From assembly GCA_016708845.1 (NCBI GenBank), contig JADJFB010000001.1, positions 62,001 through 126,000 of the forward strand: 64,000 nucleotides of DNA. Reading direction: 5' to 3'. This document shows positions 9,930 through 19,337 of this stretch, one piece after another (position 1 is the stretch's first letter; the number at the start of each line of letters is the position of its first letter). Source of the DNA: Bacteroidota bacterium. GTDB lineage: Bacteria > Bacteroidota > Bacteroidia > B-17B0 > Aurantibacillaceae. Made by a program: the position numbers and the translations under genes. A model generated the notes under the pieces. That model had not been told where the DNA came from. It searched no databases and was given only the letters and a program-made list of their open reading frames with translations.

Positions 9930-10997
9930 ATGAATTTTTTTACCAAAGACGACAAATCAGCCTTTGAGGCCATTACAGCGGCGCAGTTTATTGCATTTGC
10001 ACCAATAGTTTTCCAAGCGACTAAATCACTTAGAGATTTGGGCATTTTATCGGCGGTAGAAGTATCTAGTACCATTGGATTAACGTTAGAAGAAATATAC
10101 ACAAAGCTTAAATTATCAGAATATGGAGTTAGAGTTTTACTGGAAGCGGGTTTAGGGATAGGCTTAGTGGTTAAAAACGACGAAAAATACACCATTACTA
10201 AAACAGGCTTGTTTATTTTAAACGACCGTATGACTAACGTTAATATGGATTTTACTAATGACGTTTGTTACGAAGGAATGTTTACGTTAACAGACAGCAT
10301 CAAACAAGGCAAGCCAACAGGATTAAAGGTTTTAGGTGATTGGCCAACGGTTTATGAAGGGTTAGCACATTTACCAAAACCTATACAAGATAGCTGGTTT
10401 GCGTTTGACCATTATTATTCTGATGGCTCATTTGACCAAGCTTTGGCCGAGTTATTTAAACGTAAACCTAAACATATTTTAGATATTGGAGGTAATACCG
10501 GAAAGTTTACCATGAAGTGCCTTAATTACGATGCAGATGTAAAAATGACGATGTTGGATTTGCCAGGCCAATTGGCTATGGCTAAAGAAAACATTGCGAA
10601 AACACCATTTTCGGATAGAGTAAACTATCATCCAATCAATATTTTAGATGACGCTAATCGTTTCCCGAAAGGGGCTGATGCAATTTGGATGAGTCAGTTT
10701 TTAGATTGTTTTAGCGAAGATGAAATTGTAAGTATTTTAAAACGTTGTCACGAAGCTATTGCAGAAGATGGAAGTATCTATATTATGGAAACTTTTTGGG
10801 ATCGTCAAAAATTTAGACCAGGTGCTTTTAGTTTACAAATGACTTCCTTGTACTTTACCAATATTGCTAATGGAAACAGTCAAATGTACGATAGTGCGGT
10901 GTTTAATCGATTAATTGACAGAGCTGGTTTTAAAGTTGTTGAACAAATTGATAATGTAGGTATTAGCCACACCATTCAGGTTTGTAAGAAAAAATAG
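9930..10997 (+). CDS. SAM-dependent methyltransferase (O-methyltransferase 2-like)
   Basis: 355 residues. An N-terminal helical dimerisation/winged-helix part (about 10-100) is followed by a Rossmann domain with motif I DIGGNTGKF (185-193). Later blocks include TMLDLPGQ and an aspartate-containing FLDCFSEDE. The architecture matches acetylserotonin/hydroxyindole O-methyltransferase-type enzymes. It is divergent from the ammonia-lyase operon and sits in the same pigment-like locus, so methylation of an aromatic hydroxyl is a reasonable guess. A truncated hemoglobin follows after 3 bases. Confidence 0.85.
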   Translation: MNFFTKDDKSAFEAITAAQFIAFAPIVFQATKSLRDLGILSAVEVSSTIGLTLEEIYTKLKLSEYGVRVLLEAGLGIGLVVKNDEKYTITKTGLFILNDRMTNVNMDFTNDVCYEGMFTLTDSIKQGKPTGLKVLGDWPTVYEGLAHLPKPIQDSWFAFDHYYSDGSFDQALAELFKRKPKHILDIGGNTGKFTMKCLNYDADVKMTMLDLPGQLAMAKENIAKTPFSDRVNYHPINILDDANRFPKGADAIWMSQFLDCFSEDEIVSILKRCHEAIAEDGSIYIMETFWDRQKFRPGAFSLQMTSLYFTNIANGNSQMYDSAVFNRLIDRAGFKVVEQIDNVGISHTIQVCKKK

Positions 10998-11000
10998 TAG

Positions 11001-11360
11001 ATGCAAGACATCACCAATTCAGCCGACGTAGAACTTTTAGTAAAGACTTTTTACTCCAATTTACTTTTAAATGAAGAGGTAAAACCCATTTTTGAGCATG
11101 TGGATTTCGAAAAACACATGCCTCATATGATTGCTTTTTGGGAATTTGTTCTTTTGGATAAAGAAGGTTATACAACCAATGTATTTGATAAACACGTGAA
11201 TTTACCCTTAAAAGCAGAGCATTTTGACATTTGGTTAAATGCCTTTGAAAACACAGTAAATGGGTTATTTGAAGGAGAAAATGCTCAAAAAGCCATTTTT
11301 CGGGCAAAAACCATCGCTTTTTCATTTGAAAGCAAAATGAAACAAATGGGTAAAATCTAA
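11001..11360 (+). CDS. Group III truncated hemoglobin
   Basis: 119 residues. Features of trHb group III are visible: FYSNLL near 17-22 (B helix, Phe-Tyr), PIFEHV near 29, HMPHMIAFW around 39-47 and proximal His74 in LKAEHFDIWL with Trp79. It probably binds heme and handles O2 or NO in the cytoplasm. It starts 3 bases after the methyltransferase stop and so is probably co-transcribed with it. Its link to the pigment genes is unclear. Confidence 0.88.
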   Translation: MQDITNSADVELLVKTFYSNLLLNEEVKPIFEHVDFEKHMPHMIAFWEFVLLDKEGYTTNVFDKHVNLPLKAEHFDIWLNAFENTVNGLFEGENAQKAIFRAKTIAFSFESKMKQMGKI

Positions 11361-11504
11361 CCGCAGAGAAACGAAGTAGACGCAATTTTGCAGAGTAATT
11401 CTATCTTTTGTTGTTAAACCATTTTTTTGTACATTCGCTACCCTTAATTTATTAAGCAACAACCCTTTGCGCCCTTTGCTAAACCATTGCGCTCTTTGCG
11501 GTTA
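11358..11504. repeat. Intergenic element with inverted ends (CCGCAGAG / CTCTTTGCGG)
   Basis: The 158-base gap before ileS is bounded by TAACCGCAGAG (11358-11368) and CTCTTTGCGGTTA (11492-11504), an imperfect inverted repeat. The right half also contains several CTTTGCG-type units. It looks like the dispersed 'CTTTGCGGTT' intergenic palindromes I associate with Bacteroidota genomes; whether this one is repeated elsewhere cannot be seen here. The ileS promoter lies inside it. Confidence 0.5.
11407..11437 (+). promoter_or_regulatory. Bacteroidota-type promoter for ileS
   Basis: TTTG at 11407-11410, exactly 19 bases, then TACATTCG at 11430-11437. This matches the Bacteroidota consensus TTTG-N19-TAnnTTTG with one mismatch. 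It lies 81 bases before the ileS ATG. Confidence 0.6.
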
Positions 11505-11518
11505 AACTCAAACTAACA

Positions 11519-14500
11519 ATGAAAAAGTACCCTACATACAACCAACTCAACTTATCACAAATAAGTAAAGACATTTTAGATTATTGGAAAGAAAAAGACA
11601 CTTTCGGAAAATCCATTTCTACACGCGAAGGAAAAACTCCTTGGGTGTTTTATGAAGGACCGCCAAGCGCTAATGGCTTACCTGGAATTCATCACGTGAT
11701 GGGTCGTACGATAAAAGATATTTTTTGTCGTTACAAAACCTTACAAGGCTTTCAGGTAAAACGTAAAGCAGGTTGGGATACTCACGGTTTGCCTATTGAG
11801 CTTGGAGTAGAAAAATTTCTTGGAATTACAAAAGAAGATATTGGAAATCCGAATAGCAAAAAATTTATTTCGGTTGAAGATTATAACAAAGCTTGTCGCA
11901 AAGAGGTAATGAAATATACCGACAAGTGGGAAGATGTAACAGCGAAGATGGGCTACTGGGTTGACATGAAAGACCCATACATTACCTACGATAACAAGTA
12001 TATAAATAACAAAAACTTATTATACAAAGGCTTTACTATTCAACCTTACTCGCCAGCTGCGGGAACGGGTTTATCTTCTCACGAGTTAAATCAACCTGGC
12101 TGTTATAGAGATGTGAAAGATAGAACAGCGACGGTGCAGTTTAAAGTGGGGGGGCCCCCAAAGGGGGGATTCTAAATTCAACATTAAGGGTGATTTATTT
12201 ATTCTTGCTTGGACAACTACACCTTGGACTTTGCCTTCAAATACTGCATTAGCAGTTGGAAAAGATATTGATTATGTATTTGTAGAAAGCTTTAATCCAT
12301 TTAGCGGAGCTCCTCAAACAGTTGTATTAGCAAAAGATTTAGTCAACAAATATTTTTCCGAAAAACATACGGATTTAAAATTTGAAGATTATAAAGTTGG
12401 CGACAAAAACATTCCTTTTAAAATTGTGAATCATTGCAAAGGTTCAGATTTAGAAGGAATCTCCTACGAACAATTATTACAATTCACTCAACCAACAGAT
12501 GGCGATGCCTTTAAAGTAATTGTTGGTGATTTCGTAACGACAACGGATGGTACAGGTATTGTGCATATTGCGCCAAGCTTTGGCGCAGATGACTTTAGAG
12601 TAGCTAAACAAAACGGAATTGGTTCTTTAACCTTAGTTGATAAACGCGGTCGCTTTTTGCCTGAAATTAATGACGGTACATTTTTGTATGGCGAAGAATA
12701 TGTTAAAGAAGCGTATCATACAGATGCAGAAAAACAAGTGGAGTTCGAAAAACAAAAACAAATTTTAGAAGCAACAGGCAAGATCAAAGAATTAAAAGCT
12801 TATTTGAGTGTTGATGAACGTATTGTTTTAAAATTACAAGAAGAAGGAAAATTATTTAAGAAAGAGACCTACGAACATAGTTATCCTCACTGTTGGAGAA
12901 CTGACAAACCCGTTTTATATTATCCATTAGATTCATGGTTTATTAAATCAACCGCGGCAAAAGACCGTATGATTGAATTAAACAAAACTATTAACTGGAA
13001 GCCAGAAGCTACTGGTACTGGTCGTTTTGGTAATTGGTTAGAAAACTTAAATGATTGGAATTTATCTCGTTCTCGCTTTTGGGGTATTCCAATTCCTATC
13101 TGGACAAGTGAAGATAGCTCTGAGCAAATTGTAATTGGAAGTGCTGAAGAATTAAAAAATCAAATTGATAATTCAATCGCTAAAGGATTCATGACAGAAA
13201 ATCCATTAGGTAAATTTGTTCCAGGAAATTTTACAGCAGAAAATTACGACACCTTTGATTTACACAAACCTTATGCTGATAATATCGTATTAGAAAAGAA
13301 CGGAAAAAAATTATTCCGCGAGCCTGATTTAATTGATGTGTGGTTCGATTCGGGTGCTATGCCTTATGCGCAAGTGCATTATCCATTTGAGAACAAAGAA
13401 TTAATTGACGATAAAAAATATTACCCAGCTGATTTTATTGCCGAAGGAGTTGATCAAACACGTGGATGGTTTTTTACCTTACACGCAATTGCAACGATGA
13501 ATTTCGATTCAGTAGCATACAAGAATGTTGTGTCTAATGGATTAGTGTTAGATAAAAACGGTAATAAAATGAGTAAGCGTTTAGGTAATGCTGTTGATCC
13601 GTTTGAAACCATTGAAAAATATGGTGCTGACGCCACTCGTTGGTACATGATTGCAAATGCTGCTCCATGGGATAATTTGAAATTTGACGTAGAAGGAATT
13701 GGAGAAGTGCAACGTAAATTATTTGGTACGCTTTATAATACCTATGGTTTCTTTGCATTATATGCAAATGTGGATAATTTTGTAGTTGATTTAAACAATA
13801 CGGTAAACGTTAGTAACCGCTCTGAATTAGACCGTTGGATTTTATCAAAATTAAATTCATTGGTAAAAGATGTCACAGAACAATACGAAACATTTGAACC
13901 TCATAAAGCAGCTCGTTATATTGAGGAGTTTGTTGATGAACATTTAAGTAACTGGTACATTCGTTTATCTCGTCGTCGTTTCTGGAAAGGCGATATGAGT
14001 GACGATAAAAAAGCAGCGTACGAAACATTATTCGAATGTTTAAATACCTTATCTCAATTAATGAGTCCAATAGCGCCATTCTTTGCTGATTGGTTGTATC
14101 AAAATTTAAATGATGTGTCTGGAGAACTGAATTCAGTGCATTTAACGAATTATCCAAAAGTTAATTTAAGCATTATTGATACTAGTTTAGAAAAACGCAT
14201 GGAAATGGCGCAAAAAATTTCTTCGATGATTTTATCTATTCGTAAGAAAGAAAATTTAAGAGTTCGTCAGCCATTGCAAAAAATTCGTATTCCTATTTTA
14301 GATAATGAATTCAGAACTCATGTGGAGGCGGTTAAAGATATTATCTTGGCTGAGGTAAATGTGAAAGAATTAGAATTTGTGACAGAAGAAGAAGCACATA
14401 TTGTGAAGAATTTGAAGTTGAATTTTAAAACTTTAGGTAAAAAATGTGGTAAACACATGAAAACCGTTCAGGCTTATGCAAATGATCATGGCGACTTAAT

Positions 14501-14936
14501 TATTGCTGGAATTGAAAAGACTGGTCAGTTTAAGATGAATGTGGAAGGCGAAGAGATTTTGTTGGAATTAGAAGATGTAGAAATCATTCCAGTAGATATT
14601 CCAGGTTGGAAAGTAGCTAATAGCGGGCAAATAACCGTTGCGTTAGACATTACTTTATCAGAATCCTTAAAAGAAGAAGGTTTAGCCAGAGAACTAGTGA
14701 ATCGTATCCAAAACTTGCGTAAAGACAGTGGTTTAGACGTAACTGACAAGATTTTGGTTAAAATTCAACAAAATGATGCACTTGATACTGCCATTCAGAA
14801 TAATTTGAACTATATTTGCGCCGAAACTCTGACAGGAGATTTACAAGTGGTACAAAATTTGTCCGCCGCCACCGCAAATTCTGTTGAAGTTGACGAATTG
14901 GTATCTACCCTTATTTCTATTGAAAAGTTAAATTAA
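11519..14936 (+). pseudogene. ileS: Isoleucyl-tRNA synthetase, frameshifted (restored about 1138 aa)
   Basis: Class I isoleucine-tRNA ligase charging tRNA-Ile. The first segment (11519-12175) holds the HIGH-like motif (GLPGIHHVMG, about 54-62). The second frame continues with TTTPWTLPSN (CP1 editing domain), the KMSKR loop (NKMSKRLGN) and the anticodon-binding C-terminus to 14936. The two frames are offset by one base at the G/C homopolymer 12148-12168. The second frame has no stop between 12159 and 14936, so the apparent TTG start at 12231 is not a real start. There is also an in-frame loss of about 11-12 residues after NKYI (residue 162), where family members usually carry a conserved WW-containing helix. 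The gene is normally essential, so either the sequence is in error or another copy exists. Confidence 0.88.
12148..12168. repeat. G7-C5-A3-G6 low-complexity insert within ileS
   Basis: Twenty-one bases consist of four homopolymers (seven G, five C, three A, six G), extraordinary in this A/T-rich coding context. It encodes GGPPKGG-like residues between QFKV and DSKFNIKG. It includes a GGGGGCCCCC palindrome. It marks the ileS frame change. Confidence 0.8.
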
Positions 14937-14951
14937 TTTTAAGTTAAGAAT

Positions 14952-16160
14952 ATGGCAAAGAAAATTGTAAAGCCTGTTAAAAAAGCAAGCAAACCAGCAC
15001 CTAAAAAAGCTGCTGCAAAACCAGCTCCAAAAAAAGCTGTGGCTAAACCTGCAAAAAAAGCAAGTAAGCCTGCTCCAAAACCAGTAGCTAAAAAAATAGT
15101 TGCCAAAAAACCAATAGCTAAAAAAGCTGTTGCAAAAAAACCAGCACCAAAACCAGCCCCAAAAAAAGTGACTAAAGTTCCCGCAAAAAAAGTAGCAAAA
15201 GCTGCAAAACCTGCTCCAAAAGCAAGTAAACCTGCACCTAAAAAAGTTGAGAAAAAAGTAGTAAAGCCAGTAGCTAAAGTTGCTGCTAAGCCTGCTAAAA
15301 AAATTGCAGCACCTGCAAAACCAACTAAAGCAGTTAAAGAAATAGCTAAACCAAAAGTTGTTGGAAAGCCAATTGATGCTGTAGCAAAAAAAGGCGCTAA
15401 ACCTTCTAAGAAAGCTGCAAAGCCATCTAAAAAAGGCAAAAAAGGCGACGACGATGAGGAAGATGATATTGAACCAGAAGAGGAAGATGATTCTGATGTG
15501 GATGTAAAAGATGATTACGAAAAACCAGAAGATGATGATGATGTAGTAGTTGATTTAGACGAAGCACCAGTATTGGATTTAGAAGGTGGTGGTATTCCAT
15601 TAGATGATGATGATGATGATGAAATTCCTGAAAAACGTGGTCGTGGTCGTAGAAAGAAAAACGAAGGTCGTTCATCAGGTTCAGAATCTTATATCAGAAA
15701 CAGACCTTTGCATATTGATATTACAAAACCATTAATTAAAAAACCTCAAGCGGCTCAACCAAAACCGTTTTTAAATACGAAGGATGACAGAAGTCGTTAT
15801 TCTGATAAAGAATTAGGAGAGTTTAAAGATTTAATTATTGATAAATTAAAAGAAGCACAAACGGATTATGATTTGTTGAAACAAACATTATCTAATGCTG
15901 ATAATCATGGAACTGATGATACGTCACCTTCATTTAAATTATTAGAAGATGGATCTGATGTATTATCCAAAGAAGAAACCGCTCAATTAGCGGTTCGTCA
16001 AGAAAAATACATCGTGAACTTAAAAAATGCTTTAATGCGTATTGAAAATAAAACTTATGGTATTTGTCGTGTAACTGGGAAGTTAATCCCTAAAGAACGT
16101 TTACGTTCAGTGCCGCATGCAACCTTAGGAATTGACGCTAAATTAAATCAATCGAGTTAA
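14952..16160 (+). CDS. DksA/TraR-like regulator with histone H1-like tail
   Basis: 402 residues. Residues 1-165 are almost only Lys, Ala, Pro and Val (KPAPKKA-type units), like histone H1 tails. Residues 166-226 are strongly acidic (runs of D/E), then a basic RGRGRRKK patch (229-236). Residues about 281-398 match the Bacteroidota TraR/DksA-like protein (RYSDKELGEF, LEDGSDVLSKEE, ENKTYGICRVTGKLIPKERL). Only one Cys (372) remains, so no classical four-Cys zinc finger. It lies between ileS (15-base gap) and lspA, an order I regard as conserved in Bacteroidota. The tail probably binds DNA or RNA; the C-terminal part may bind RNA polymerase. Confidence 0.85.
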   Translation: MAKKIVKPVKKASKPAPKKAAAKPAPKKAVAKPAKKASKPAPKPVAKKIVAKKPIAKKAVAKKPAPKPAPKKVTKVPAKKVAKAAKPAPKASKPAPKKVEKKVVKPVAKVAAKPAKKIAAPAKPTKAVKEIAKPKVVGKPIDAVAKKGAKPSKKAAKPSKKGKKGDDDEEDDIEPEEEDDSDVDVKDDYEKPEDDDDVVVDLDEAPVLDLEGGGIPLDDDDDDEIPEKRGRGRRKKNEGRSSGSESYIRNRPLHIDITKPLIKKPQAAQPKPFLNTKDDRSRYSDKELGEFKDLIIDKLKEAQTDYDLLKQTLSNADNHGTDDTSPSFKLLEDGSDVLSKEETAQLAVRQEKYIVNLKNALMRIENKTYGICRVTGKLIPKERLRSVPHATLGIDAKLNQSS

Positions 16161-16185
16161 TTCTCTTTTTTATACTAACTAAAAT

Positions 16186-16214
16186 AAAAGGTTATCTTTG
16201 TAAGATAACCTTTT
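16186..16214 (+). terminator. Terminator hairpin after the DksA-like gene
   Basis: A perfect 12-bp stem (AAAAGGTTATCT at 16186-16197 with AGATAACCTTTT at 16203-16214), 5-base loop and a T run to 16215. It is 26 bases downstream of the stop codon. Confidence 0.9.
16193..16200 (+). promoter_or_regulatory. Candidate -7 box of lspA inside the terminator hairpin
   Basis: TATCTTTG matches TAnnTTTG and lies in the left arm and loop of the hairpin 16186-16214, 31 bases before the lspA ATG. No clear TTTG is seen 19 bases upstream, so confidence is limited. Confidence 0.4.
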
Positions 16215-16230
16215 TGCTTTTATAGGCTCT

Positions 16231-16905
16231 ATGCTTAAAAAATACAGACTTCCAATAATTACTGTTTTTTCAGTCTTATTAATTGACCAATGTATCAAAC
16301 TATACATCAAGGCTAATTATCCTATTGGGGAAGCACATCGTTTTTTTGATTGGTTTAGAATAACTTTTACAGAAAATCCAGGAATGGCCTGGGGATTAGA
16401 GTTTGGAGGAGATTATGGAAAATTGGCTTTGAGTTTATTTAGAATAATTGCTGTTTTTGCAGGAGCATTTTATATTAAAAAAATTGTGAATGATAAAGAG
16501 CATAAAGGATTTATCGTTTGTGTATCTCTTATTTTAGCAGGCGCTTTAGGTAATATTTTAGATTCAGCTTTTTATGGAGTTGTGTTTGGACCTAGTTCTG
16601 AATATGAAATAGCAGCTTTTATGCCTGAGGGTGGAGGCTATGCTGGGTTTTTACAAGGGCATGTAGTAGATATGTTTTACTTTCCCATATTTGAAGGAAA
16701 TTTCCCAACATGGTTTCCTATTTGGGGCGGAGAACACTTCGAGTTTTTTAATGCGATTTTTAATTTTGCCGATATGGCGATTTCATTTGGTGTGGGTATT
16801 ATACTCGTATTTCAAAATTTCTTTTTTAAATCAAAACTAACAATTGAAGAAAAAGCTCCTCCAATTGACGAGCAACCAGTTAACGAATCATCGTCTAATT
16901 CTTAG
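16231..16905 (+). CDS. lspA: Lipoprotein signal peptidase II
   Basis: 224 residues, with four transmembrane segments. The two catalytic aspartates are visible: D111 in GALGNILDS and D181 in FNFADMAIS; the NPG of FTENPGMAWG (49-51) and DQ at 19-20 are also conserved. It cleaves prolipoprotein signal peptides in the inner membrane. Substrates in this window include the lipobox proteins at 23913, 42179 and 58299. The C-terminal tail is longer than in proteobacteria, as in other Bacteroidota. It follows the DksA-like gene. Confidence 0.95.
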   Translation: MLKKYRLPIITVFSVLLIDQCIKLYIKANYPIGEAHRFFDWFRITFTENPGMAWGLEFGGDYGKLALSLFRIIAVFAGAFYIKKIVNDKEHKGFIVCVSLILAGALGNILDSAFYGVVFGPSSEYEIAAFMPEGGGYAGFLQGHVVDMFYFPIFEGNFPTWFPIWGGEHFEFFNAIFNFADMAISFGVGIILVFQNFFFKSKLTIEEKAPPIDEQPVNESSSNS

Positions 16906-16941
16906 TATAATAAAAGCTAAATAATAACGTTTTATTACAGA

Positions 16942-17693
16942 TTGAAACAACTTTTATACATACTTGCATTTACCCTGATTTATCTTCAGAGCTTCTCTCA
17001 GCATAAAGAAGAGAGTGGAGTGAACTTGCCAAAGTTTTACAGAAATAAAATGCATTTTGGTTTTGCCTTAGCGTATAATAAAACGGATTTTAGAATCCAC
17101 ACTATTAAAAATTCCGAACTTCCCGATACTGTTATTGGTGGGGTAACTTATGGTATGAAAACGATTTATACCAAGTCGGATCCAGGTTTTGCTTTAGGTA
17201 TTATTACTGATTTTAGATTACATCAATACATTCGTTTGCGCTTTACACCAAACATTAGTTTTGCGTCTCGCAGTTTAGAGTATAAATTAGAAAACGCCAA
17301 AAGAGATAGTACGAAAGAGTATAAAAAAAGCGTAGAATCTACTTTTTTAATTTTCCCTCTGGAGCTTAAATTACAATCTAAGCGTTTAGATAATTTTGGC
17401 GCTTATGTTATTTTAGGTGGAGGATACTCGATGGATTTAGTTTCTAAAAAGAAACCAGTTTCTTCTGGTGGTGCAAATCAATTAGATGATGCTGATCAGT
17501 TAAAACGAGATGATTTTTTTACAGCGGTGGAGCAGGAGTTGATTTTTATTTGCAATATTTTAAATTGGGTTTAGAACTCAAGGTTTTACAAGGCACTAAA
17601 AATCTCAAACAACCACTTAATAATATTTTCACAAATAGTCTCGAAAAAGTAAATTCCAAAATGGTTATTTTTTCTATCACATTTGAAGGGTAG
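16942..17693 (+). pseudogene. porT: PorT-like T9SS protein, frameshifted near its C-terminus
   Basis: An outer-membrane beta-barrel-type protein of the type IX secretion/gliding machinery. TTG start at 16942 (in-frame TAA at 16918 rules out longer starts); signal peptide ends SFSQ. Family features are HFGFALAYNK, DPGFALGIITDFRL, IRLRFTPNISF and ESTFLIFPLELK. The frame shifts at T7 (17514-17520): one extra T restores DFFYSGGAGVDFYLQYFKLG and an end at 17693, giving 250 residues. As numerous T9SS clients lie nearby, loss of the gene is unlikely and a sequencing error is the simplest reading. Confidence 0.8.
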
Positions 17694-17701
17694 TAATTTT
17701 G
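17694..17701 (+). promoter_or_regulatory. Candidate -7 box for the FAD-dehydrogenase gene
   Basis: TAATTTTG matches TAnnTTTG, directly after the restored porT stop and 29 bases before the ATG at 17731. The -33 element is not clear. Confidence 0.4.
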
Positions 17702-17730
17702 TAAACTGAAGAATAAAAATCTTCCACACT

Positions 17731-19335
17731 ATGAAAAAAGAATTGAACCTAGCCGTTGCGGCCCACATTGCTTACGATGAGCAATTATTAAAACAAGAAG
17801 TTGCTGAGCACCTATCATTAAAATCGACCGATACATTTTTTATTAAACCCTTACGTCGCAGTATTGATGCGCGTTCGAGAAACATTAAGGTTAATTTAAA
17901 ATTGGCGGTTTGGATTAACGAACCTGTAGCCGATGATGATTTAGGAATCAACTATAACGATGTTTCAAATGCTCAGAAATCAATTACCATTATCGGGGCG
18001 GGCCCAGCAGGTTTGTACGCGGCTTTACGCTGTTTAGAAGTTGGCATTAAACCCATAGTGTTTGAAAGAGGAAAAGATGTTCAAGCACGCAGAAGAGATT
18101 TAGCGGCGATTAATAAAGAGCATATTGTCAACCCAGAAAGTAATTATTGTTTTGGAGAAGGAGGAGCAGGCACATACAGTGATGGTAAGTTATACACGCG
18201 TTCAAGTAAACGCGGAGATATTGAACATATTTTAAAAACCTTTGTATTTCACGGCGCTGATGATGTTATTTTAGTGGATGCGCATCCGCATATAGGGACC
18301 AATAAATTGCCAAATATTATTTCTAATATGCGTGAAACCATTATAAAACATGGTGGGGAAATTCATTTTCATTCTAAACTAGTTGATATTAATTATAGTG
18401 GCGATAAAATTTCATCAGTAATTATTGACACTTCGACTCCGCTCAGTGTGACAGAAAATAAGACCAGTATTGAACATCGTTGTACCCATTTAATTTTAGC
18501 AACTGGTCATTCTGCTAGAGATATTTATGAGTTATTAGATAAAAAGAAAATTGCCATTGAGGCAAAACCTTTTGCGTTAGGAGTTCGTGTGGAGCATCCA
18601 CAAGAGTTTATTGATCAAATTCAATACAGTTGTCACTCGCACGACGAAGTCGTTTCTAAGCGTTCATATTTACCTGCATCATCTTATAGTTTAGTGCATC
18701 AGGTTCAAGGCCATGGAGTTTATTCGTTTTGTATGTGTCCAGGAGGCATTATTGCGCCCTGTGCTACCGCCCAAGATGAAGTCGTTACTAACGGTTGGAG
18801 TCCATCAAAACGAAACAATCCCTATGCCAATAGTGGTATTGTTGTTGGCTTAGAATTAATAGACTTTGAACCCTATAAAAAACACGGTGCTTTAGCAGGA
18901 TTGCAATTGCAAAGAGAAATAGAACGTAAGGCTTGGCAAATGGGAGGAAAAACACAAACAGCGCCTGCGCAAAATTTGCAAGACTTTGTAAATAATAAAG
19001 TGAGTTCTAAATTAATTGATTGCTCGTATCAACCAGGAACGCAATCGGTTCAAATGAATGATGTGTTGGGTAAAATGATAGGTACGACTTTACAACAAGG
19101 CTTTAAAGCATTTAATAATAAAATGCGCGGTTATGTTAGTAACGAAGCTATTATTGTTGGTGTTGAATCTCGAACTTCTACACCTGTTCGTATACCAAGA
19201 GATAAATTTACCTTACAGCATGTACAAATCAAAAATTTATACCCTTGTGCCGAAGGCGCGGGCTATGCGGGAGGCATTGTAAGTGCGGCTATGGACGGTG
19301 TTAATTGCGTGAATGCAATTCATCAAACGTATTAG
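17731..19335 (+). CDS. FAD-dependent dehydrogenase (COG2509-type)
   Basis: 534 residues. After an N-terminal approximately 80-residue domain comes the FAD-binding motif IIGAGPAGLY (87-96), then FERGKDV and the FGEGGAGTYSDGKLY segment typical of this family of uncharacterised FAD dehydrogenases. The C-terminus carries PCAEGAGYAGGIVSAAMDG, a second FAD contact. Length is normal. The substrate is unknown. It converges on the NDH-2-like gene with 2 bases between the stops. Confidence 0.9.
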   Translation: MKKELNLAVAAHIAYDEQLLKQEVAEHLSLKSTDTFFIKPLRRSIDARSRNIKVNLKLAVWINEPVADDDLGINYNDVSNAQKSITIIGAGPAGLYAALRCLEVGIKPIVFERGKDVQARRRDLAAINKEHIVNPESNYCFGEGGAGTYSDGKLYTRSSKRGDIEHILKTFVFHGADDVILVDAHPHIGTNKLPNIISNMRETIIKHGGEIHFHSKLVDINYSGDKISSVIIDTSTPLSVTENKTSIEHRCTHLILATGHSARDIYELLDKKKIAIEAKPFALGVRVEHPQEFIDQIQYSCHSHDEVVSKRSYLPASSYSLVHQVQGHGVYSFCMCPGGIIAPCATAQDEVVTNGWSPSKRNNPYANSGIVVGLELIDFEPYKKHGALAGLQLQREIERKAWQMGGKTQTAPAQNLQDFVNNKVSSKLIDCSYQPGTQSVQMNDVLGKMIGTTLQQGFKAFNNKMRGYVSNEAIIVGVESRTSTPVRIPRDKFTLQHVQIKNLYPCAEGAGYAGGIVSAAMDGVNCVNAIHQTY

Positions 19336-19337
19336 TT

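Noticed and set aside
11011..11385. 124-residue minus-strand open frame opposite the truncated hemoglobin
   Set aside because: The plus strand encodes a clear trHb with family residues; the antisense protein shows no domain or signal.
12231..14936. Independent gene starting at TTG 12231
   Set aside because: The same frame is open and conserved upstream of 12231 (FILAWTTTPWT), so it is the second half of ileS.
14939..15439. 166-residue minus-strand open frame rich in Gly, Ala and Phe
   Set aside because: It is the antisense of the Lys/Ala/Pro repeats of the DksA-like gene; composition bias alone opens the frame.
15427..15675. His-rich minus-strand open frame
   Set aside because: It is the antisense of the acidic (GAT/GAA-rich) linker of the DksA-like gene.
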